Below are positions 1-11,077 of a stretch of 64,000 bases of DNA, in pieces. The notes beneath the pieces are model-generated. The model ran no database searches. It was not told where the DNA came from and saw only the letters and a program-made list of their open reading frames with translations. The DNA lies in assembly GCF_019242955.1 (NCBI RefSeq), contig NZ_CP066129.1, forward strand, positions 2,480,001 through 2,544,000, given 5' to 3'. The stretch is from Morganella morganii. GTDB taxonomy: Bacteria; Pseudomonadota; Gammaproteobacteria; Enterobacterales; Enterobacteriaceae. Within the stretch, counting starts at the first letter, position 1; every line of letters begins with the position of its first letter. Position numbers and translations under genes: made by a program.

Positions 1-11
1 GATAAGGCCTG

Positions 12-3000
12 ATGTCCGGAAACAACCCTGAAACCCGTGCCGGCGGACCGTCCCGCCTGTTTATCCTGCGTCCGGTTGCCACCAGCCTGTTTATGCTGGC
101 GATCCTGCTGGCAGGGATTGTCGGTTACCGCATGCTGCCGGTCTCTTCGCTGCCGGAAGTGGATTACCCGACTATCCGCGTGGTGACACTCTATCCCGGC
201 GCCAGTCCGGATGTGATGACCTCCGCGGTGACCGCACCGCTTGAGCGCCAGTTCGGGCAGATGTCCGGCCTGAAACAGATGTCATCGCAAAGCTCGGGCG
301 GCGCTTCGGTGATCACCCTGATGTTCCAGCTTTCTCTGCCGCTGGATGTGGCGGTGCAGGAAGTGCAGGCGTCCATCAATGCAGCAACCAACCTGCTGCC
401 GAATGATCTGCCTTATCCGCCGATTTACAGCAAAGTCAACCCGGCCGATCCGCCGGTACTGACCCTTGCCGTCACCTCCGATGCCATGCCGATGACCCGG
501 TTACAGGATATGGTGGAGAACCGCATCGCCCAGAAAATCTCACAGGTTGAGGGAGTCGGGCTGGTGACACTGGCGGGCGGTCAGCGCCCTGCCGTGCGGG
601 TTCAGCTGAATGCCAATGCGGTTGCCGCTTACGGGCTGGACAGCGAAACTATCCGCACCGCGATTAATAACGCCAACGTCAACTCCGCCAAAGGGAGCCT
701 CGACGGCCCGGCACGCTCTGTAACACTGTCCGCCAACGACCAGATGAAATCGGCGGAAGATTATCAGAACCTGATTGTCAGCTACAAAAATAACGCTCCG
801 ATTCGCCTGCGCGATGTGGCAACTGTTCAGGAGGGGCCGGAAAATACGCAATTAGGTGCCTGGGTCAATGACAAACAGGCCATCGTGATTAATGTGCAGC
901 GCCAGCCCGGCGCAAACGTGATTGCCACCACCGATACCATTCGCGCTCTGATCCCGGAACTGGTGGAAACCCTGCCGGAATCCGTGACAGTGACGGTTCT
1001 GACTGACCGGACAGATGCTATCCGCGCCTCGGTTAAAGATGTGCAGTTTGAACTGTTTTTAGCGATCGCGCTGGTGATCATGGTGATGTACCTGTTCCTG
1101 CGCAATATGGCCGCGACGCTGATCCCCGGGGTGGCCGTACCGCTCTCGCTCGTCGGTACGTTTGCGGTGATGTATTTCTGCGGCTTTTCTGTCAATAACC
1201 TGACGCTAATGGCGCTGACTATCGCCACCGGCTTTGTGGTGGATGATGCGATTGTGGTAGTGGAGAATATCGCCCGCTATCTGGAAAAAGGTGACAAACC
1301 GCTGACCGCTGCCCTGAAAGGTGCCGGTGAGATTGGTTTTACCATTATCTCGCTGACCTTCTCGCTGATCGCCGTGTTAATTCCCCTGTTATTTATGGGG
1401 GATATTGTCGGCCGCCTGTTCCGCGAATTTGCCATCACCCTCGCCGTGGCAATCCTGATTTCCGGTGTGGTATCGCTGACGCTGACACCGATGATGTGCG
1501 CCCGGTTCCTGAAACCGGAATCCGCACAGCGTCATAACCGTTTCAATCTCGCCACCGAACGCTTTTTTGAGCGGGTGATTGCCGGTTACGGCCGCTGGCT
1601 GACATGGGTATTACGCCATCAGTGGCTGACGCTCGGCGTTGCGTTCAGCACTATGGCGATCACCGTTATTCTTTATCTGTTTATTCCGAAAGGCTTTTTC
1701 CCGGTTCAGGATAACGGGCTTATCCAGGGCACGCTGGAAGCGCCGCAATCTGTGTCGTTTCAGGCGATGAGTGAGAAACAGCAGGCGGTCAGCCGTCTGC
1801 TGGCGGATGACCCGGCGGTCGCAAATATCGCGGCATTTGCCGGTATCGACGGCAGCAACGCCACTCTTAACACCGGACGTCTGCAAATCACGCTGAAACC
1901 GCTGTCTGAGCGGGCTGACCGCGCCGAAGCTATCATCACGCGGTTACAGGAAAAAGCAGATACCCTGCCCGGCGTGAAGCTGTATCTCCAGCCATCCCAG
2001 GATCTGACTATCGATACCCAGACTTCCCGCACCCAATATCAGTTCACCTTACAGGCGAACTCCCTTGAGGAGCTGGATCTGTGGGTGCCGCGTCTGATGA
2101 CAGAATTAGAGAGCAGCGATGCCCTGACCGATACCGGTAATGACTGGCAGAACAAAGGACTGGTGGCTTATATCGATATTGACCGCGACACAGCCTCACG
2201 ACTGGGGCTGACCATGACCAATATTGATAACGCGCTGTACAATGCGTTTGGTCAGCGGCTGATCTCCACGATTTATACCCAGGCCAGCCAGTACCGGGTA
2301 GTGCTGGAGAATAATACCGCGCTGACACCGGGTGCGGACGCCCTCAACAGTATCCGTCTGACCAACAAAGACGGCAATTCCGTGCCGTTATCAGCGTTTG
2401 CCACTGTTTCGCAGCGCTTCGGGCCGCTGGCCATTAACCATCTGGCTCAGTTCCCGTCCGCCACTTTCTCCTTTAATATCCCGGCGGGTGGTTCACTGGA
2501 AGCGGCGGTGAACGCGGTGAAATCAGCAGAGCAGCGTATCGGTCTGCCGAAAGATATCACCACCCAATTCCAGGGCGCGACCCTCGCCTTTGAAAATGCC
2601 CTCTCCGGCACATTGTGGCTGATCCTCGCCGCCGTAGTGGCAATGTACATTGTGCTCGGTATTCTGTATGAGAGTTTTATTCACCCGATTACCATCCTCT
2701 CCACCCTGCCCACTGCCGGGGTCGGTGCGCTGCTGGCGCTGATCATGGCGGGCAATGAGCTGGATGTCATCGCGATTATCGGTATTATTCTGCTGATAGG
2801 GATAGTGAAGAAAAACGCCATTATGATGATTGACTTCGCCCTCGCCGCAGAACGCGAACAGGGACTGTCACCGTATGATGCTATCTATCAGGCCTGTCTC
2901 CTGCGTTTCCGTCCGATCCTGATGACCACCATGGCCGCACTGTTCGGCGCGGTACCGCTGATGCTCAGTACCGGGGTCGGTGCCGAACTGCGCCAGCCGC

Positions 3001-3152
3001 TGGGGGTCTGTATGGTCGGCGGGCTGATTATGAGCCAGATCCTGACCCTCTTTACCACCCCGGTGATTTACCTGCTGTTTGACCGCCTGTCACACTGGCG
3101 CGATCACGCTCGGTTTACCCCGGAAAGCGACAACACAGGAGCCTCATCATGA
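12..3152 (+). CDS. mdtB: RND multidrug efflux permease subunit MdtB
   Basis: Inner-membrane proton-driven pump subunit. MdtB and MdtC form a heteromultimer that works with the periplasmic adaptor MdtA and TolC to expel bile salts, novobiocin and similar compounds (family knowledge). The 1046-residue length fits MdtB. The RND layout is visible: a first membrane helix near residue 25, a large periplasmic loop, a helix block at about 340-500, a second loop, and a final block from about 865. The TM4 proton-relay aspartates are D411 and D412 in [16 protein letters not shown] at 12 follows an AAGG-containing stretch; the adaptor gene mdtA would lie just upstream, outside the window. The stop overlaps the mdtC start by 4 bases. 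Paralogy with the next gene is obvious along its whole length. Confidence 0.96.
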   Translation: MSGNNPETRAGGPSRLFILRPVATSLFMLAILLAGIVGYRMLPVSSLPEVDYPTIRVVTLYPGASPDVMTSAVTAPLERQFGQMSGLKQMSSQSSGGASVITLMFQLSLPLDVAVQEVQASINAATNLLPNDLPYPPIYSKVNPADPPVLTLAVTSDAMPMTRLQDMVENRIAQKISQVEGVGLVTLAGGQRPAVRVQLNANAVAAYGLDSETIRTAINNANVNSAKGSLDGPARSVTLSANDQMKSAEDYQNLIVSYKNNAPIRLRDVATVQEGPENTQLGAWVNDKQAIVINVQRQPGANVIATTDTIRALIPELVETLPESVTVTVLTDRTDAIRASVKDVQFELFLAIALVIMVMYLFLRNMAATLIPGVAVPLSLVGTFAVMYFCGFSVNNLTLMALTIATGFVVDDAIVVVENIARYLEKGDKPLTAALKGAGEIGFTIISLTFSLIAVLIPLLFMGDIVGRLFREFAITLAVAILISGVVSLTLTPMMCARFLKPESAQRHNRFNLATERFFERVIAGYGRWLTWVLRHQWLTLGVAFSTMAITVILYLFIPKGFFPVQDNGLIQGTLEAPQSVSFQAMSEKQQAVSRLLADDPAVANIAAFAGIDGSNATLNTGRLQITLKPLSERADRAEAIITRLQEKADTLPGVKLYLQPSQDLTIDTQTSRTQYQFTLQANSLEELDLWVPRLMTELESSDALTDTGNDWQNKGLVAYIDIDRDTASRLGLTMTNIDNALYNAFGQRLISTIYTQASQYRVVLENNTALTPGADALNSIRLTNKDGNSVPLSAFATVSQRFGPLAINHLAQFPSATFSFNIPAGGSLEAAVNAVKSAEQRIGLPKDITTQFQGATLAFENALSGTLWLILAAVVAMYIVLGILYESFIHPITILSTLPTAGVGALLALIMAGNELDVIAIIGIILLIGIVKKNAIMMIDFALAAEREQGLSPYDAIYQACLLRFRPILMTTMAALFGAVPLMLSTGVGAELRQPLGVCMVGGLIMSQILTLFTTPVIYLLFDRLSHWRDHARFTPESDNTGASS

Positions 3153-6100
3153 GGCTGTTCGCCCTGTTTATCGCCCGTCCGGTGGCCACAACGCTGATAA
3201 GCCTCGCCATCACGCTGTGCGGGGCAATAAGCTTCCTGTTTCTGCCGGTGGCACCGCTGCCGCAGGTGGATTATCCGGTGATCAATATCTCGGCGTCACT
3301 GCCGGGCGCATCACCGGAAACCATGGCATCGTCTGTCGCCACGCCGCTGGAACGCTCACTCGGGCAGATAGCCGGGGTGTCAGAAATGACATCATCCAGT
3401 TCGCTCGGCAGCACCAGTATCACCCTGGAATTTGAGCTTAACCGTGATATCAACGGCGCCGCCCGTGATGTGCAGGCGGCACTGAATGCCGCACAAAACC
3501 TGCTGCCGTCCGGGATGCCGTCACGGCCGCGTTACTATAAATCCAACCCGTCCGATGCGCCTATTATGATCCTGACGCTGACATCAGACACGCTCGATAC
3601 CGGCAAACTCTATGATATCGCCTCCACCCGGCTGGCACAGCGCCTGTCGCAGATTGAGGGCGTGAGCGAGGTTTCTGTCGGCGGCGGTTCACTGCCTGCC
3701 GTGCGGGTGGAACTCAATCCGTCACAGCTGTTTAACCAGGGCGTTTCCCTCGACAGCGTACGCAAGGCGATTGCTGATGCCAACGTGCTGCGCCCGCAGG
3801 GTTCCGTATCTGACAATGAGCGCCGCTGGCAAATTGGCAGTAACAGCGAACTGAAAACCGCGGATGATTATCGTCCGCTGATTGTGCATTACAATGACGG
3901 CGCGGCAGTACGCCTGGCCGATGTCGCCACAGTGAAAGACTCGGTACAGAACGTCCGCGCGGCCGGGATGAGCAACGGCAAGCCTGCTATTCTGCTGGTG
4001 ATCCGCCGTGAAGCCGGTGCCAATATCATCGCCACCGTAGCCCGTATCCGTGAACAGCTGCCGGTATTACAGGATGCCATTCCCGCCAGCGTGGATATGC
4101 AGGTCGCGCAGGATCGCACACCGACCATCCGTGCCTCACTGACCGAAGTGGAGCGCGCCCTGACCATTGCGGTAGGGCTGGTGATCCTGGTGGTCTTCCT
4201 GTTTCTGCGCTCCGGCCGCGCCACCATTATCCCGGCGCTGGCCGTGCCTGTTTCCCTTATCGGTACTTTCAGCGCCATGTATCTGTGCGGGTTCAGCCTC
4301 AATAACCTGTCACTGATGGCGCTGACCGTCGCCACCGGCTTTGTGGTGGATGATGCCATTGTGGTGCTGGAGAATATCGCCCGTCATATTGAAAACGGCC
4401 TGAAACCCAAAGAAGCGGCGCTCAAAGGGGTCAGCGAAGTCGGTTTCACCGTGCTTTCGATGAGTATTTCCCTGGTGGCGGTGTTTATCCCGCTGCTGCT
4501 GATGGATGGCCTTGTCGGGCGGCTGTTCCGCGAGTTCGCCATCACGCTGACCACGGCTATTGCTATCTCGCTGGTGATCTCCCTGACACTCACCCCGATG
4601 CTCTGCGCCTATCTGCTGAAAAACCGCGCGGCTCCGGCACGTGAGCGCAAACGCGGCGCGGGCAGGCTCCTGTTCCGTATTCAGCAATGGTACGGACGCA
4701 GCCTGACCGTAGTACTGGCACACAGCCGCTGGGTGCTGCTGATTTTCACCGGCACCATTGCCCTGGCGGTCTGGCTCTATATCTCCGTACCAAAAACCTT
4801 TTTCCCGGATCAGGATACCGGGCGCCTGCTGGGCTTTGTCCGCGCTGACCAGAGCATTTCGTTCCAGTCGATGGAGCAGAAAATGCGCACCTTTATGCAG
4901 CGTATTCACAGTGATAAAGATGTCGCCAGCGTCACCGGTTTTACCGGCGGCGGCCGGGTGAACAGCGGGTTTATGTTTATCTCCCTCAATCCGCTGGATG
5001 AGCGGACAGACAGCGCCCAGGATGTGATAAACCGGCTGCGTGTGACCCTCGCGGATGAACCGGGTGCCAACCTGTTTCTGATCCCGGTGCAGGATGTGCG
5101 GGCGGGCGGCCGTCAGTCCAACTCCAGTTATCAGTACTCCCTGCTGGCGGATGATTTATCCCTGCTGCGCGAATGGGAGCCGAAAATCCGCAAGGCACTC
5201 GGTGAACTGCCGCAGCTGGCCGATGTCAACTCGGATAAAGAGGACAAAGGCGCGGAGATGGCGCTGACTTATGACCGCGATGTGATGGCACAGCTCGGGA
5301 TCAGCGTGAATGATGCCAATAACCTGCTCAATAACGCCTTCGGTCAGCGGCAGATCTCCACGATTTATGAGCCTCTGAATCAGTACAAAGTGGTGATGGA
5401 AGTTGCGCCGCAATATACGCAGGATGTCAGCGCACTGGATAAGATGTTTGTTATCAATAAAGAGGGACAACCGGTTCCGCTGGCGTATTTTGCACAATGG
5501 CGCCCGGCGAATGCGCCGCTGAGTGTAAACCATCAGGGGCTGTCGGCGGCGTCAACAATCGGCTTTGACGTGGCGCAGGGGTATTCTCTGTCAGATGCGG
5601 TAACTGCGGTCGAACGCACCATGGTGGAGCTGGGTGTGCCATCCGGGGTGCGCGGGTCGTTTGCCGGAACCGCACAGTTATTTCAGGAGACATTACAGTC
5701 CCAGGTACTGCTGATTATCGCCGCTGTTATTACCGTGTATCTGGTGCTCGGTATGCTGTATGAAAGCTTTATTCATCCGCTGACCATCTTATCCACCCTG
5801 CCCTCCGCGGGCGTCGGCGCACTGCTTGCGCTGAAGTTTTTTGATACACCGTTCAGCCTGATTGCCCTGATAGGTATCATGCTGCTGATCGGGATTGTGA
5901 AGAAAAACGCCATTATCATGGTGGACTTCGCCATTGCTGCCCAGCGCGGCGGGCAAAATGCACGGGATGCGATTTTTCAGGCCTGTCTTCTGCGTTTCCG
6001 CCCGATCCTGATGACCACACTGGCTGCCCTGTTCGGTGCACTGCCGCTGGCACTCGGCAGCGGTGACGGGGCGGAACTGCGTCAGCCGCTCGGCATCACG

Positions 6101-6241
6101 GTGGTCGGCGGGTTGCTGGTCAGCCAGATCCTGACATTGTATACCACCCCGGTGATTTACCTGTTTTTTGACCGGCTGCGCCGCAAAAAAACCGGAGAAT
6201 CAACCGGACAGCCTGTTCTGAACACGGAGGGAAATACATGA
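3149..6241 (+). CDS. mdtC: RND multidrug efflux permease subunit MdtC
   Basis: Second RND permease of the MdtBC pump, 1030 residues, partner of MdtB in the inner membrane. It shows the same two-fold RND architecture. TM4 aspartates D401 and D402 lie in [13 protein letters not shown], and the conserved [14 protein letters not shown] segment lies in the second half. The start codon is in an ATGA overlap with mdtB, which suggests translational coupling. Its own stop overlaps the baeS start in another ATGA. In Escherichia coli an MFS gene, mdtD, sits between mdtC and baeS; here there is no room for it, so the operon reads mdt(A)BC-baeSR. Confidence 0.96.
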   Translation: MRLFALFIARPVATTLISLAITLCGAISFLFLPVAPLPQVDYPVINISASLPGASPETMASSVATPLERSLGQIAGVSEMTSSSSLGSTSITLEFELNRDINGAARDVQAALNAAQNLLPSGMPSRPRYYKSNPSDAPIMILTLTSDTLDTGKLYDIASTRLAQRLSQIEGVSEVSVGGGSLPAVRVELNPSQLFNQGVSLDSVRKAIADANVLRPQGSVSDNERRWQIGSNSELKTADDYRPLIVHYNDGAAVRLADVATVKDSVQNVRAAGMSNGKPAILLVIRREAGANIIATVARIREQLPVLQDAIPASVDMQVAQDRTPTIRASLTEVERALTIAVGLVILVVFLFLRSGRATIIPALAVPVSLIGTFSAMYLCGFSLNNLSLMALTVATGFVVDDAIVVLENIARHIENGLKPKEAALKGVSEVGFTVLSMSISLVAVFIPLLLMDGLVGRLFREFAITLTTAIAISLVISLTLTPMLCAYLLKNRAAPARERKRGAGRLLFRIQQWYGRSLTVVLAHSRWVLLIFTGTIALAVWLYISVPKTFFPDQDTGRLLGFVRADQSISFQSMEQKMRTFMQRIHSDKDVASVTGFTGGGRVNSGFMFISLNPLDERTDSAQDVINRLRVTLADEPGANLFLIPVQDVRAGGRQSNSSYQYSLLADDLSLLREWEPKIRKALGELPQLADVNSDKEDKGAEMALTYDRDVMAQLGISVNDANNLLNNAFGQRQISTIYEPLNQYKVVMEVAPQYTQDVSALDKMFVINKEGQPVPLAYFAQWRPANAPLSVNHQGLSAASTIGFDVAQGYSLSDAVTAVERTMVELGVPSGVRGSFAGTAQLFQETLQSQVLLIIAAVITVYLVLGMLYESFIHPLTILSTLPSAGVGALLALKFFDTPFSLIALIGIMLLIGIVKKNAIIMVDFAIAAQRGGQNARDAIFQACLLRFRPILMTTLAALFGALPLALGSGDGAELRQPLGITVVGGLLVSQILTLYTTPVIYLFFDRLRRKKTGESTGQPVLNTEGNT

Positions 6242-7599
6242 AAACCGGTATTGGTCACAAACTGTTTCTCGCCATTTTTGCCACCTGCATGCTGGTGGTA
6301 CTGACCATGCATCTGGCTATCCGCTTCAGTTTTGAGCAGGGCTTTCTCGGCTATCTCCAGCGCTCTGCCGAAGACCGGACAGAACTGATCGCTGATGTTG
6401 TCGCTGAACAATATGCCGATTACGGCAGCTGGTATTTTCTGCGTAATAATCAGCGCGGATTTATGCAGGCACTGCGGGCGCTGGATACCGACCGTCATAT
6501 GCAGCATATGGAGCGCGGCTGGAAAATGCGTTTCTGGCTGCTGGGTGAAGATGATCAGCGTCTGTTCGGGCACGGTCCGGTACCGCAGGGTGAACTCTAC
6601 CGCAAACCGGTCAGATATAACGGCGATATTGTCGGCTGGGTGGTGATGCCGGCAGATGATAATATCAACCGCGCTGCCGATCAGAGCTTTTCACATCAGC
6701 AGGCGCGTACCAGCTGGATAGTGTCGGCGCTGGTGCTGCTGGTCACCCTTGTGGTGACCTGGCTGCTGACACGCGGCTTTCTGCGGCCCGTCAAACGGCT
6801 GGCGGAAGGCACACATCAGCTGGCAGCGGGCAATTTCAGCAGCCGTGTACCGGTTCACGGTAAGGATGAAATTGCACAACTGGCGAATGATTTTAATCAG
6901 CTCGCCTCCGCGCTGGAGAAAAATGAACTGATGCGCCGCGACTATATGGCGGATGTGTCACACGAACTGCGTACCCCGCTGGCCGTATTGCAGGGCGAAC
7001 TGGAAGCCCTTCAGGACGGAATACGCCAGCCGACACCGGAAACTCTCGCATCTCTGCTGGCGGAAGTTCAGACACTGACAAAACTGGTCAGTGACCTGCA
7101 TCAGCTCTCATTATCCGACAGCGGGTCACTCTCTTACCGTAAAGAGTTATGTAACCTGAGCGATGTGATCAGCCGTTCCATCGGCGTTTTCCGTCACCGG
7201 TTGCAGGAAAAAAATCTCACCGTAACCACTGAACTGCCGGACACGCTGATGATTTTCGGCGATGACGCGCGGCTCGGCCAGCTGTTCCATAATCTGCTGG
7301 AAAACAGCCTGCGTTATACCGACAGCGGCGGACAGATTATGGTACGCGGACAGCAGGATGAAACACAGATCCGGATCGATTGGTCAGACAGTGCACCGGG
7401 GCTGACTGAAGAACAGTTCTCACAGATTTTTGAACGCTTCTACCGCAGTGAATCCTCCCGCAACCGAGCCAGCGGCGGCTCCGGGCTCGGCCTTGCGATC
7501 TGTGATAAAATAGCGGAAGCGCATCACGGGCAGATCAGTGCATCCGCATCCCCGCTCGGCGGCGTGACGATTACGCTGACTCTGCCCCGCCCTGACTGA
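6238..7599 (+). CDS. baeS: Sensor histidine kinase BaeS
   Basis: Envelope-stress sensor kinase of the BaeSR two-component system, 453 residues. Visible parts in order: N-terminal membrane helix (about 10-30), periplasmic sensor region (about 30-155), second membrane helix (about 158-180), HAMP linker (about 180-230), phosphoacceptor motif [10 protein letters not shown] with His242, and an ATPase domain with the N-box around [13 protein letters not shown] and the GSGLGLAI G-box. In E. coli, BaeSR activates mdtABC and acrD in response to indole, flavonoids and bile (family knowledge). The start overlaps the mdtC stop by 4 bases, and baeR follows after 14 bases, so sensor and target genes share one transcript. 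Confidence 0.95.
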   Translation: MKTGIGHKLFLAIFATCMLVVLTMHLAIRFSFEQGFLGYLQRSAEDRTELIADVVAEQYADYGSWYFLRNNQRGFMQALRALDTDRHMQHMERGWKMRFWLLGEDDQRLFGHGPVPQGELYRKPVRYNGDIVGWVVMPADDNINRAADQSFSHQQARTSWIVSALVLLVTLVVTWLLTRGFLRPVKRLAEGTHQLAAGNFSSRVPVHGKDEIAQLANDFNQLASALEKNELMRRDYMADVSHELRTPLAVLQGELEALQDGIRQPTPETLASLLAEVQTLTKLVSDLHQLSLSDSGSLSYRKELCNLSDVISRSIGVFRHRLQEKNLTVTTELPDTLMIFGDDARLGQLFHNLLENSLRYTDSGGQIMVRGQQDETQIRIDWSDSAPGLTEEQFSQIFERFYRSESSRNRASGGSGLGLAICDKIAEAHHGQISASASPLGGVTITLTLPRPD

Positions 7600-7613
7600 C
7601 AGGAGTTTACCGC

Positions 7614-8333
7614 ATGGAACAACATGCCGAACTGATTCTTATTGTGGAAGATGAGCCGAAACTGGCTCAGTTACTGACAGATTATCTGCACGCCGCACAT
7701 TACCGTACACACTGGCTGGCACGCGGCGGTGAAGTGACAGACTGGGTTAAGGCACATCATCCGGATCTGATTTTGCTGGATCTGATGCTGCCGGAGAAAG
7801 ACGGCCTGACACTCTGCCGAGAGATCCGTCAGTTCAGCGATGTGCCCGTCATGATGGTGACGGCGAAAACGGAAGAGATTGACCGCCTGCTGGGACTGGA
7901 AATCGGTGCCGATGATTATGTCTGCAAGCCTTACAGCCCGCGTGAGGTTGTGGCGCGGATCAAAACCATTCTGCGCCGCTGTCAGCGCAGTCACGAAACG
8001 TCAGAAGATAAATCTGACACCCTGGTTATTGATGAAGTAAATTATCAGGTGCGTTTCGGGACCCAGAGTCTGGATCTCACTCAGGTCGAATTCCGCCTGC
8101 TGCGCACGATGGTGTCACACCCGGGCACTGTGCTGTCCCGTAACCAGTTACTGGATAATCTGTACGATGATTACCGCGTGGTGACCGACCGCACCATCGA
8201 CAGCCACATCAAAAATCTGCGCCGCAAGCTCGGACAGCTGGAAAGTGACCGTGATTTTATTCATTCGGTGTACGGATTAGGCTACCGCTGGGAAGGCGGC
8301 CCCGCTGAGATTATCGCCGCCACCATTCTCTGA
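7614..8333 (+). CDS. baeR: Response regulator BaeR (OmpR family)
   Basis: DNA-binding response regulator of BaeSR, 239 residues. The receiver domain holds the acidic pair in IVEDEP near the N-terminus, the phosphoacceptor Asp56 in [12 protein letters not shown] and the conserved lysine in [10 protein letters not shown]. The C-terminal half is a winged helix with the [16 protein letters not shown] recognition region and the GLGYRWE end typical of OmpR/PhoB regulators. The gene is preceded by CAGGAG before ATG. It is the last gene of the efflux operon; downstream lies a terminator split by a dispersed repeat. Confidence 0.96.
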   Translation: MEQHAELILIVEDEPKLAQLLTDYLHAAHYRTHWLARGGEVTDWVKAHHPDLILLDLMLPEKDGLTLCREIRQFSDVPVMMVTAKTEEIDRLLGLEIGADDYVCKPYSPREVVARIKTILRRCQRSHETSEDKSDTLVIDEVNYQVRFGTQSLDLTQVEFRLLRTMVSHPGTVLSRNQLLDNLYDDYRVVTDRTIDSHIKNLRRKLGQLESDRDFIHSVYGLGYRWEGGPAEIIAATIL

Positions 8334-8356
8334 CGGCGGTTATCTGACAGAGACAA

Positions 8357-8377
8357 AAAACGGCGGAATATCCGCCA
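8357..8377. terminator. Upstream copy of a duplicated bidirectional terminator stem
   Basis: Stem GGCGGA-ATA-TCCGCC preceded by six A residues. Read on the minus strand, the A run becomes a U run, so this copy can terminate leftward transcripts from the gene at 8557-9318. On the plus strand the bases after it (ATTTGAG) are a poor U tract. The same 19-base stem and 5' flank recur at 8521-8539 on the other side of the repeat. Confidence 0.7.
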
Positions 8378-8378
8378 T

Positions 8379-8523
8379 TTGAGATTGCTGACAATGCAGG
8401 ATAAAACGTGGTTTTTCCTGCTTTGTGTTATCAGCCGAAAATCAATAAATTGATTTTCCTGGTTTATTTTTACAACCTCTGTCAGTCGTCGCCAATCCCT
8501 GCGGGTTTGTCAACGGCCTGAAA
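8379..8523 (+). repeat. 145-bp dispersed repeat, copy 1, nested inside a terminator
   Basis: A 145-base segment whose only other copy in the window is 29505-29649: same length, same orientation, four substitutions by eye (about 97% identity). Internal structure: an imperfect hairpin pairing GCTGACAATGCAGG with CCTGCTTTGTGTTATCAGC, a near-perfect palindrome at 8437-8458 (GAAAATCAAT-AA-ATTGATTTTC), and ends that carry the related inverted motifs GCTGACAA and TTGTCAAC. There is no ORF. It sits between convergent genes, bracketed by two copies of the local terminator stem. It does not match the ERIC, REP or BOX consensus as I remember them. Confidence 0.9.
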
Positions 8524-8552
8524 CGGCGGAATATCCGCCGTTTATTGTTTTT
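8521..8552 (+). terminator. Downstream copy of the duplicated terminator stem
   Basis: The same GGCGGA-ATA-TCCGCC stem as at 8357-8377, here followed by GTTTATTGTTTTT. This is the copy with a plus-strand U-rich tract, so a baeR transcript would cross the whole repeat before terminating here. Confidence 0.75.
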
Positions 8553-8556
8553 CTGG

Positions 8557-9318
8557 TTACTGAATAACTGACGGACGCTTCAGCCGCGCCAGGATTTTAT
8601 CGAGCGTATTTTGCTCATCCTGCAATAAATCCGCTTTTGCAATACGGAATGTCCGATCCAGTTCAGCGGTTCTGATATGCAGTTTCAGTGCAGAACGGTT
8701 GTCTGTTATCACGGTGAATGCACTCAGCGGTGCTTCATAACAGACCGCATACTGCCCCGGGGTAAACAGAAGATTATCACCGACAATCGCCAGCATCGGA
8801 TAATACTGGATACGCCGCGCGTTAATCATCAGCACAATCCCCACCGCAACCATGATACCGCCGAAGTCCATACCGATAACCAGCAGCACCACACCGAGCA
8901 CCGCATACATCGCAGCCATGCTGACCTGACGCTGTTTATTGAATTTCAGCAGAACCTCAAACGGTAACTGCGCCAGTTTCGGGACACTTTTCAGTGAACT
9001 GTAGACCACGCGGTTATAGTCGTAGAGATAACCGACGATAAAGATAAAGCCCAGCGGAACAAAAATAATACCGCCGATCATAGCGAAAATCAGACCCAAT
9101 TTCGGCTGGTTACGCAGAGATGCCAGACTGATAAGCTGTGCCGCGATCCCGCCGGTCATCAGAATTTTCACGTACGGTAAGACTTCGATCAGTTGTTGTG
9201 TCTGATAATCCAGCTGATCCCGGTACGGCTCAAGTGCCGACGGAATATAAGCAATAATCCCCAGGAAAATCAGGTTAAGAACCAGACCAATCCAGACTGC
9301 AATATGACGTTTTTCCAT
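8557..9318 (-). CDS. Multi-pass inner-membrane protein of unknown function
   Basis: 253 residues; I do not recognise the family. Hydrophobic segments at about 6-27, 48-67, 73-97, 133-150 and 152-166 suggest five membrane helices. They are followed by a soluble C-terminal part of about 85 residues, rich in charged residues and ending LARLKRPSVIQ. ATG is preceded by GTGGATAC, a fair ribosome site. Codon use and GC resemble the neighbours, so it looks like a native gene. It is convergent with baeR and divergent from trhP; E. coli has yegP at the equivalent place, and this is not yegP. Confidence 0.85.
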   Translation of the reverse strand: MEKRHIAVWIGLVLNLIFLGIIAYIPSALEPYRDQLDYQTQQLIEVLPYVKILMTGGIAAQLISLASLRNQPKLGLIFAMIGGIIFVPLGFIFIVGYLYDYNRVVYSSLKSVPKLAQLPFEVLLKFNKQRQVSMAAMYAVLGVVLLVIGMDFGGIMVAVGIVLMINARRIQYYPMLAIVGDNLLFTPGQYAVCYEAPLSAFTVITDNRSALKLHIRTAELDRTFRIAKADLLQDEQNTLDKILARLKRPSVIQ

Positions 9319-9441
9319 GTATCCACGCTGTAACAGACTATAGTAAATGATAACGCAGCGGAGATTTTCCGCCGCGTCACTGAATTTAACGAAACTATAT
9401 CAAATCGTTATCCGATATTCATGCCATTTTCAGTAATTCAT

Positions 9442-9470
9442 TTGATACCGGGCGGATGACGCGCTAGAAT
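9442..9470 (+). promoter_or_regulatory. Predicted sigma-70 promoter of trhP
   Basis: TTGATA, a 17-base spacer, then TAGAAT: near-consensus -35 and -10 boxes with ideal spacing, pointing into trhP with a leader of about 60 bases. The leader contains a small TCCCC/GGGGA hairpin. Confidence 0.65.
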
Positions 9471-9536
9471 CCATCGCCTTGATTACGCCTCCCCCGCAGG
9501 GGAAGGTTCTGACTTGAACTCAGATCGGAATACATT

Positions 9537-10922
9537 ATGTTTACACCCGAATTACTCTCTCCGGCAGGCTCGCTGAAGAATATGCGCTATGCGTTCGCCT
9601 ACGGTGCGGATGCGGTTTATGCCGGACAGCCGCGTTACAGCCTGCGTGTCCGTAACAACGAATTTAACCACGAAAACCTCGCCAAAGGCATTCAGGAAGC
9701 CCACGAACTGGGTAAAAGATTCTATGTCGTGGTGAATATCGCCCCGCATAACGCCAAACTGAAAACCTTTATCCGTGACCTGGAGCCGGTGATTGCCATG
9801 GGTCCGGACGCCCTGATTATGTCCGATCCCGGTCTGATCATGATGGTGCGCGAACATTTCCCGCAGATGGATATTCATTTATCCGTTCAGGCCAACGCCG
9901 TGAACTGGGCAACCGTGAAATTCTGGCGTCAGATGGGTCTGACCCGGGTTATCCTGTCCCGTGAACTGTCCCTCGATGAAATCGCTGATATCCGCAAAAA
10001 TGTGCCTGATATGGAGCTGGAAGTATTTGTCCACGGCGCACTGTGCATGGCCTACTCCGGCCGCTGCCTGCTTTCCGGTTATATTAACAAACGCGACCCT
10101 AACCAGGGAACCTGCACCAATGCCTGCCGCTGGGAATATAAAGTGGAAGAAGGCAAAGAAGATGTGATCGGCAATATTGTTCACAAGCAGGAACCTATCC
10201 CGGTGAAAAATATTGAGCCGACTCTCGGCGTTGGCGCACCGACTGATAAAGTATTCCTGATTGAGGAAGCACAGCGCCCGGGTGAATATATGACCGCGTT
10301 CGAAGATGAGCACGGCACGTATATTATGAACTCCAAAGATCTGCGGGCTATCGAACATGTCGAAAACCTGACGAAGATGGGTGTTCACTCCCTGAAAATC
10401 GAAGGCCGTACCAAATCCTTCTATTACTGCGCGCGCACCGCACAGGTTTACCGTCGTGCTATTGATGATGCCGTTGCCGGAAAACCGTTTGATCCGTCAC
10501 TGCTGACCACGCTGGAAGGCCTGGCACACCGCGGTTATACCGAAGGGTTCCTGCGCCGTCATACCCATGATTCTTATCAGACTTATGAGTACGGCTATTC
10601 TGTTTCTGATTCCCAGCAGTTTGTCGGCGAGTTTACCGGCAACCGCGTGAACGGCCTGGCCGAAGTGGATGTCAAAAACAAATTCTCTGTCGGTGACAGC
10701 CTGGAACTGATGACGCCAAACGGTAATATCAGCTTTACCCTCGATGCCATGAATAACCGCAAAGGGGAAGCCACGGATGTCGCACCGGGTAACGGTCATA
10801 TTGTTTATCTGCCGGTACCGGATGATGTGAACCTGGAATTTGCATTGCTGATCCGTAACTTACAGGGTACCAGCACCCGTAATCCGCATATGCCGGAATT
10901 TACCGACGCTGCGGCTCTGTAA
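9537..10922 (+). CDS. trhP: tRNA hydroxylation protein TrhP (YegQ, peptidase U32 family)
   Basis: 461 residues. TrhP acts in prephenate-dependent formation of 5-hydroxyuridine at the wobble base of several tRNAs (family knowledge). The sequence starts with the U32 signature ELLSPAGSLKNMRYAFAYGADAVY. It keeps the central FVHGALCMAYSGRCLLSGY motif and the cysteine-rich NQGTCTNACRWEY stretch, whose cysteines are probable iron-sulfur ligands. The C-terminal part (about 370-450) is a small beta domain. The name peptidase is historical. Gene order trhP-cyaR-yegS partly follows E. coli. Confidence 0.94.
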   Translation: MFTPELLSPAGSLKNMRYAFAYGADAVYAGQPRYSLRVRNNEFNHENLAKGIQEAHELGKRFYVVVNIAPHNAKLKTFIRDLEPVIAMGPDALIMSDPGLIMMVREHFPQMDIHLSVQANAVNWATVKFWRQMGLTRVILSRELSLDEIADIRKNVPDMELEVFVHGALCMAYSGRCLLSGYINKRDPNQGTCTNACRWEYKVEEGKEDVIGNIVHKQEPIPVKNIEPTLGVGAPTDKVFLIEEAQRPGEYMTAFEDEHGTYIMNSKDLRAIEHVENLTKMGVHSLKIEGRTKSFYYCARTAQVYRRAIDDAVAGKPFDPSLLTTLEGLAHRGYTEGFLRRHTHDSYQTYEYGYSVSDSQQFVGEFTGNRVNGLAEVDVKNKFSVGDSLELMTPNGNISFTLDAMNNRKGEATDVAPGNGHIVYLPVPDDVNLEFALLIRNLQGTSTRNPHMPEFTDAAAL

Positions 10923-10940
10923 CAGGGAAAATTCCGAATT

Positions 10941-10983
10941 TTCGAATCCGATCACAACAATCACTTCCGTTGTTTCGTAATAT
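10941..10983 (+). promoter_or_regulatory. CRP site and promoter of cyaR
   Basis: TTCGAATCCGATCACA at 10941-10956 has a perfect TCACA half-site and a weaker left half. TAATAT at 10978-10983 serves as -10 box. If transcription starts at 10990, the CRP site is centred at -41.5, the class II activator position known for cyaR in E. coli. Confidence 0.7.
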
Positions 10984-10989
10984 CGGACA

Positions 10990-11077
10990 GGAAAATAAAG
11001 AACTAAAACGCAACATGTAATACCAGGAACCACCTCCTTGGTTGGCTCAATCTCCCTTGAGCCAACCTTTTCTTTTT
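10990..11077 (+). ncRNA. cyaR: CyaR small regulatory RNA
   Basis: Hfq-dependent sRNA located right after trhP (yegQ), as in E. coli. It contains the conserved core ACCAGGAACCACCTCCTT, whose CCTCC stretch pairs with Shine-Dalgarno regions of targets such as ompX and nadE (family knowledge). It ends in a strong terminator, GGTTGGCTCA/TGAGCCAACC, followed by a U-rich tail. The AATCTCCCTT loop sequence is also conserved. Predicted length is about 86-88 nt, like the E. coli RNA. The upstream CRP box and -10 support regulation by CRP-cAMP. The 5' end is inferred from the promoter. Confidence 0.9.

Noticed and set aside
4310-4909. 199-residue open frame antisense to mdtC
   Set aside because: Antisense shadow; several similar ones exist in mdtB, mdtC and the nuo genes.
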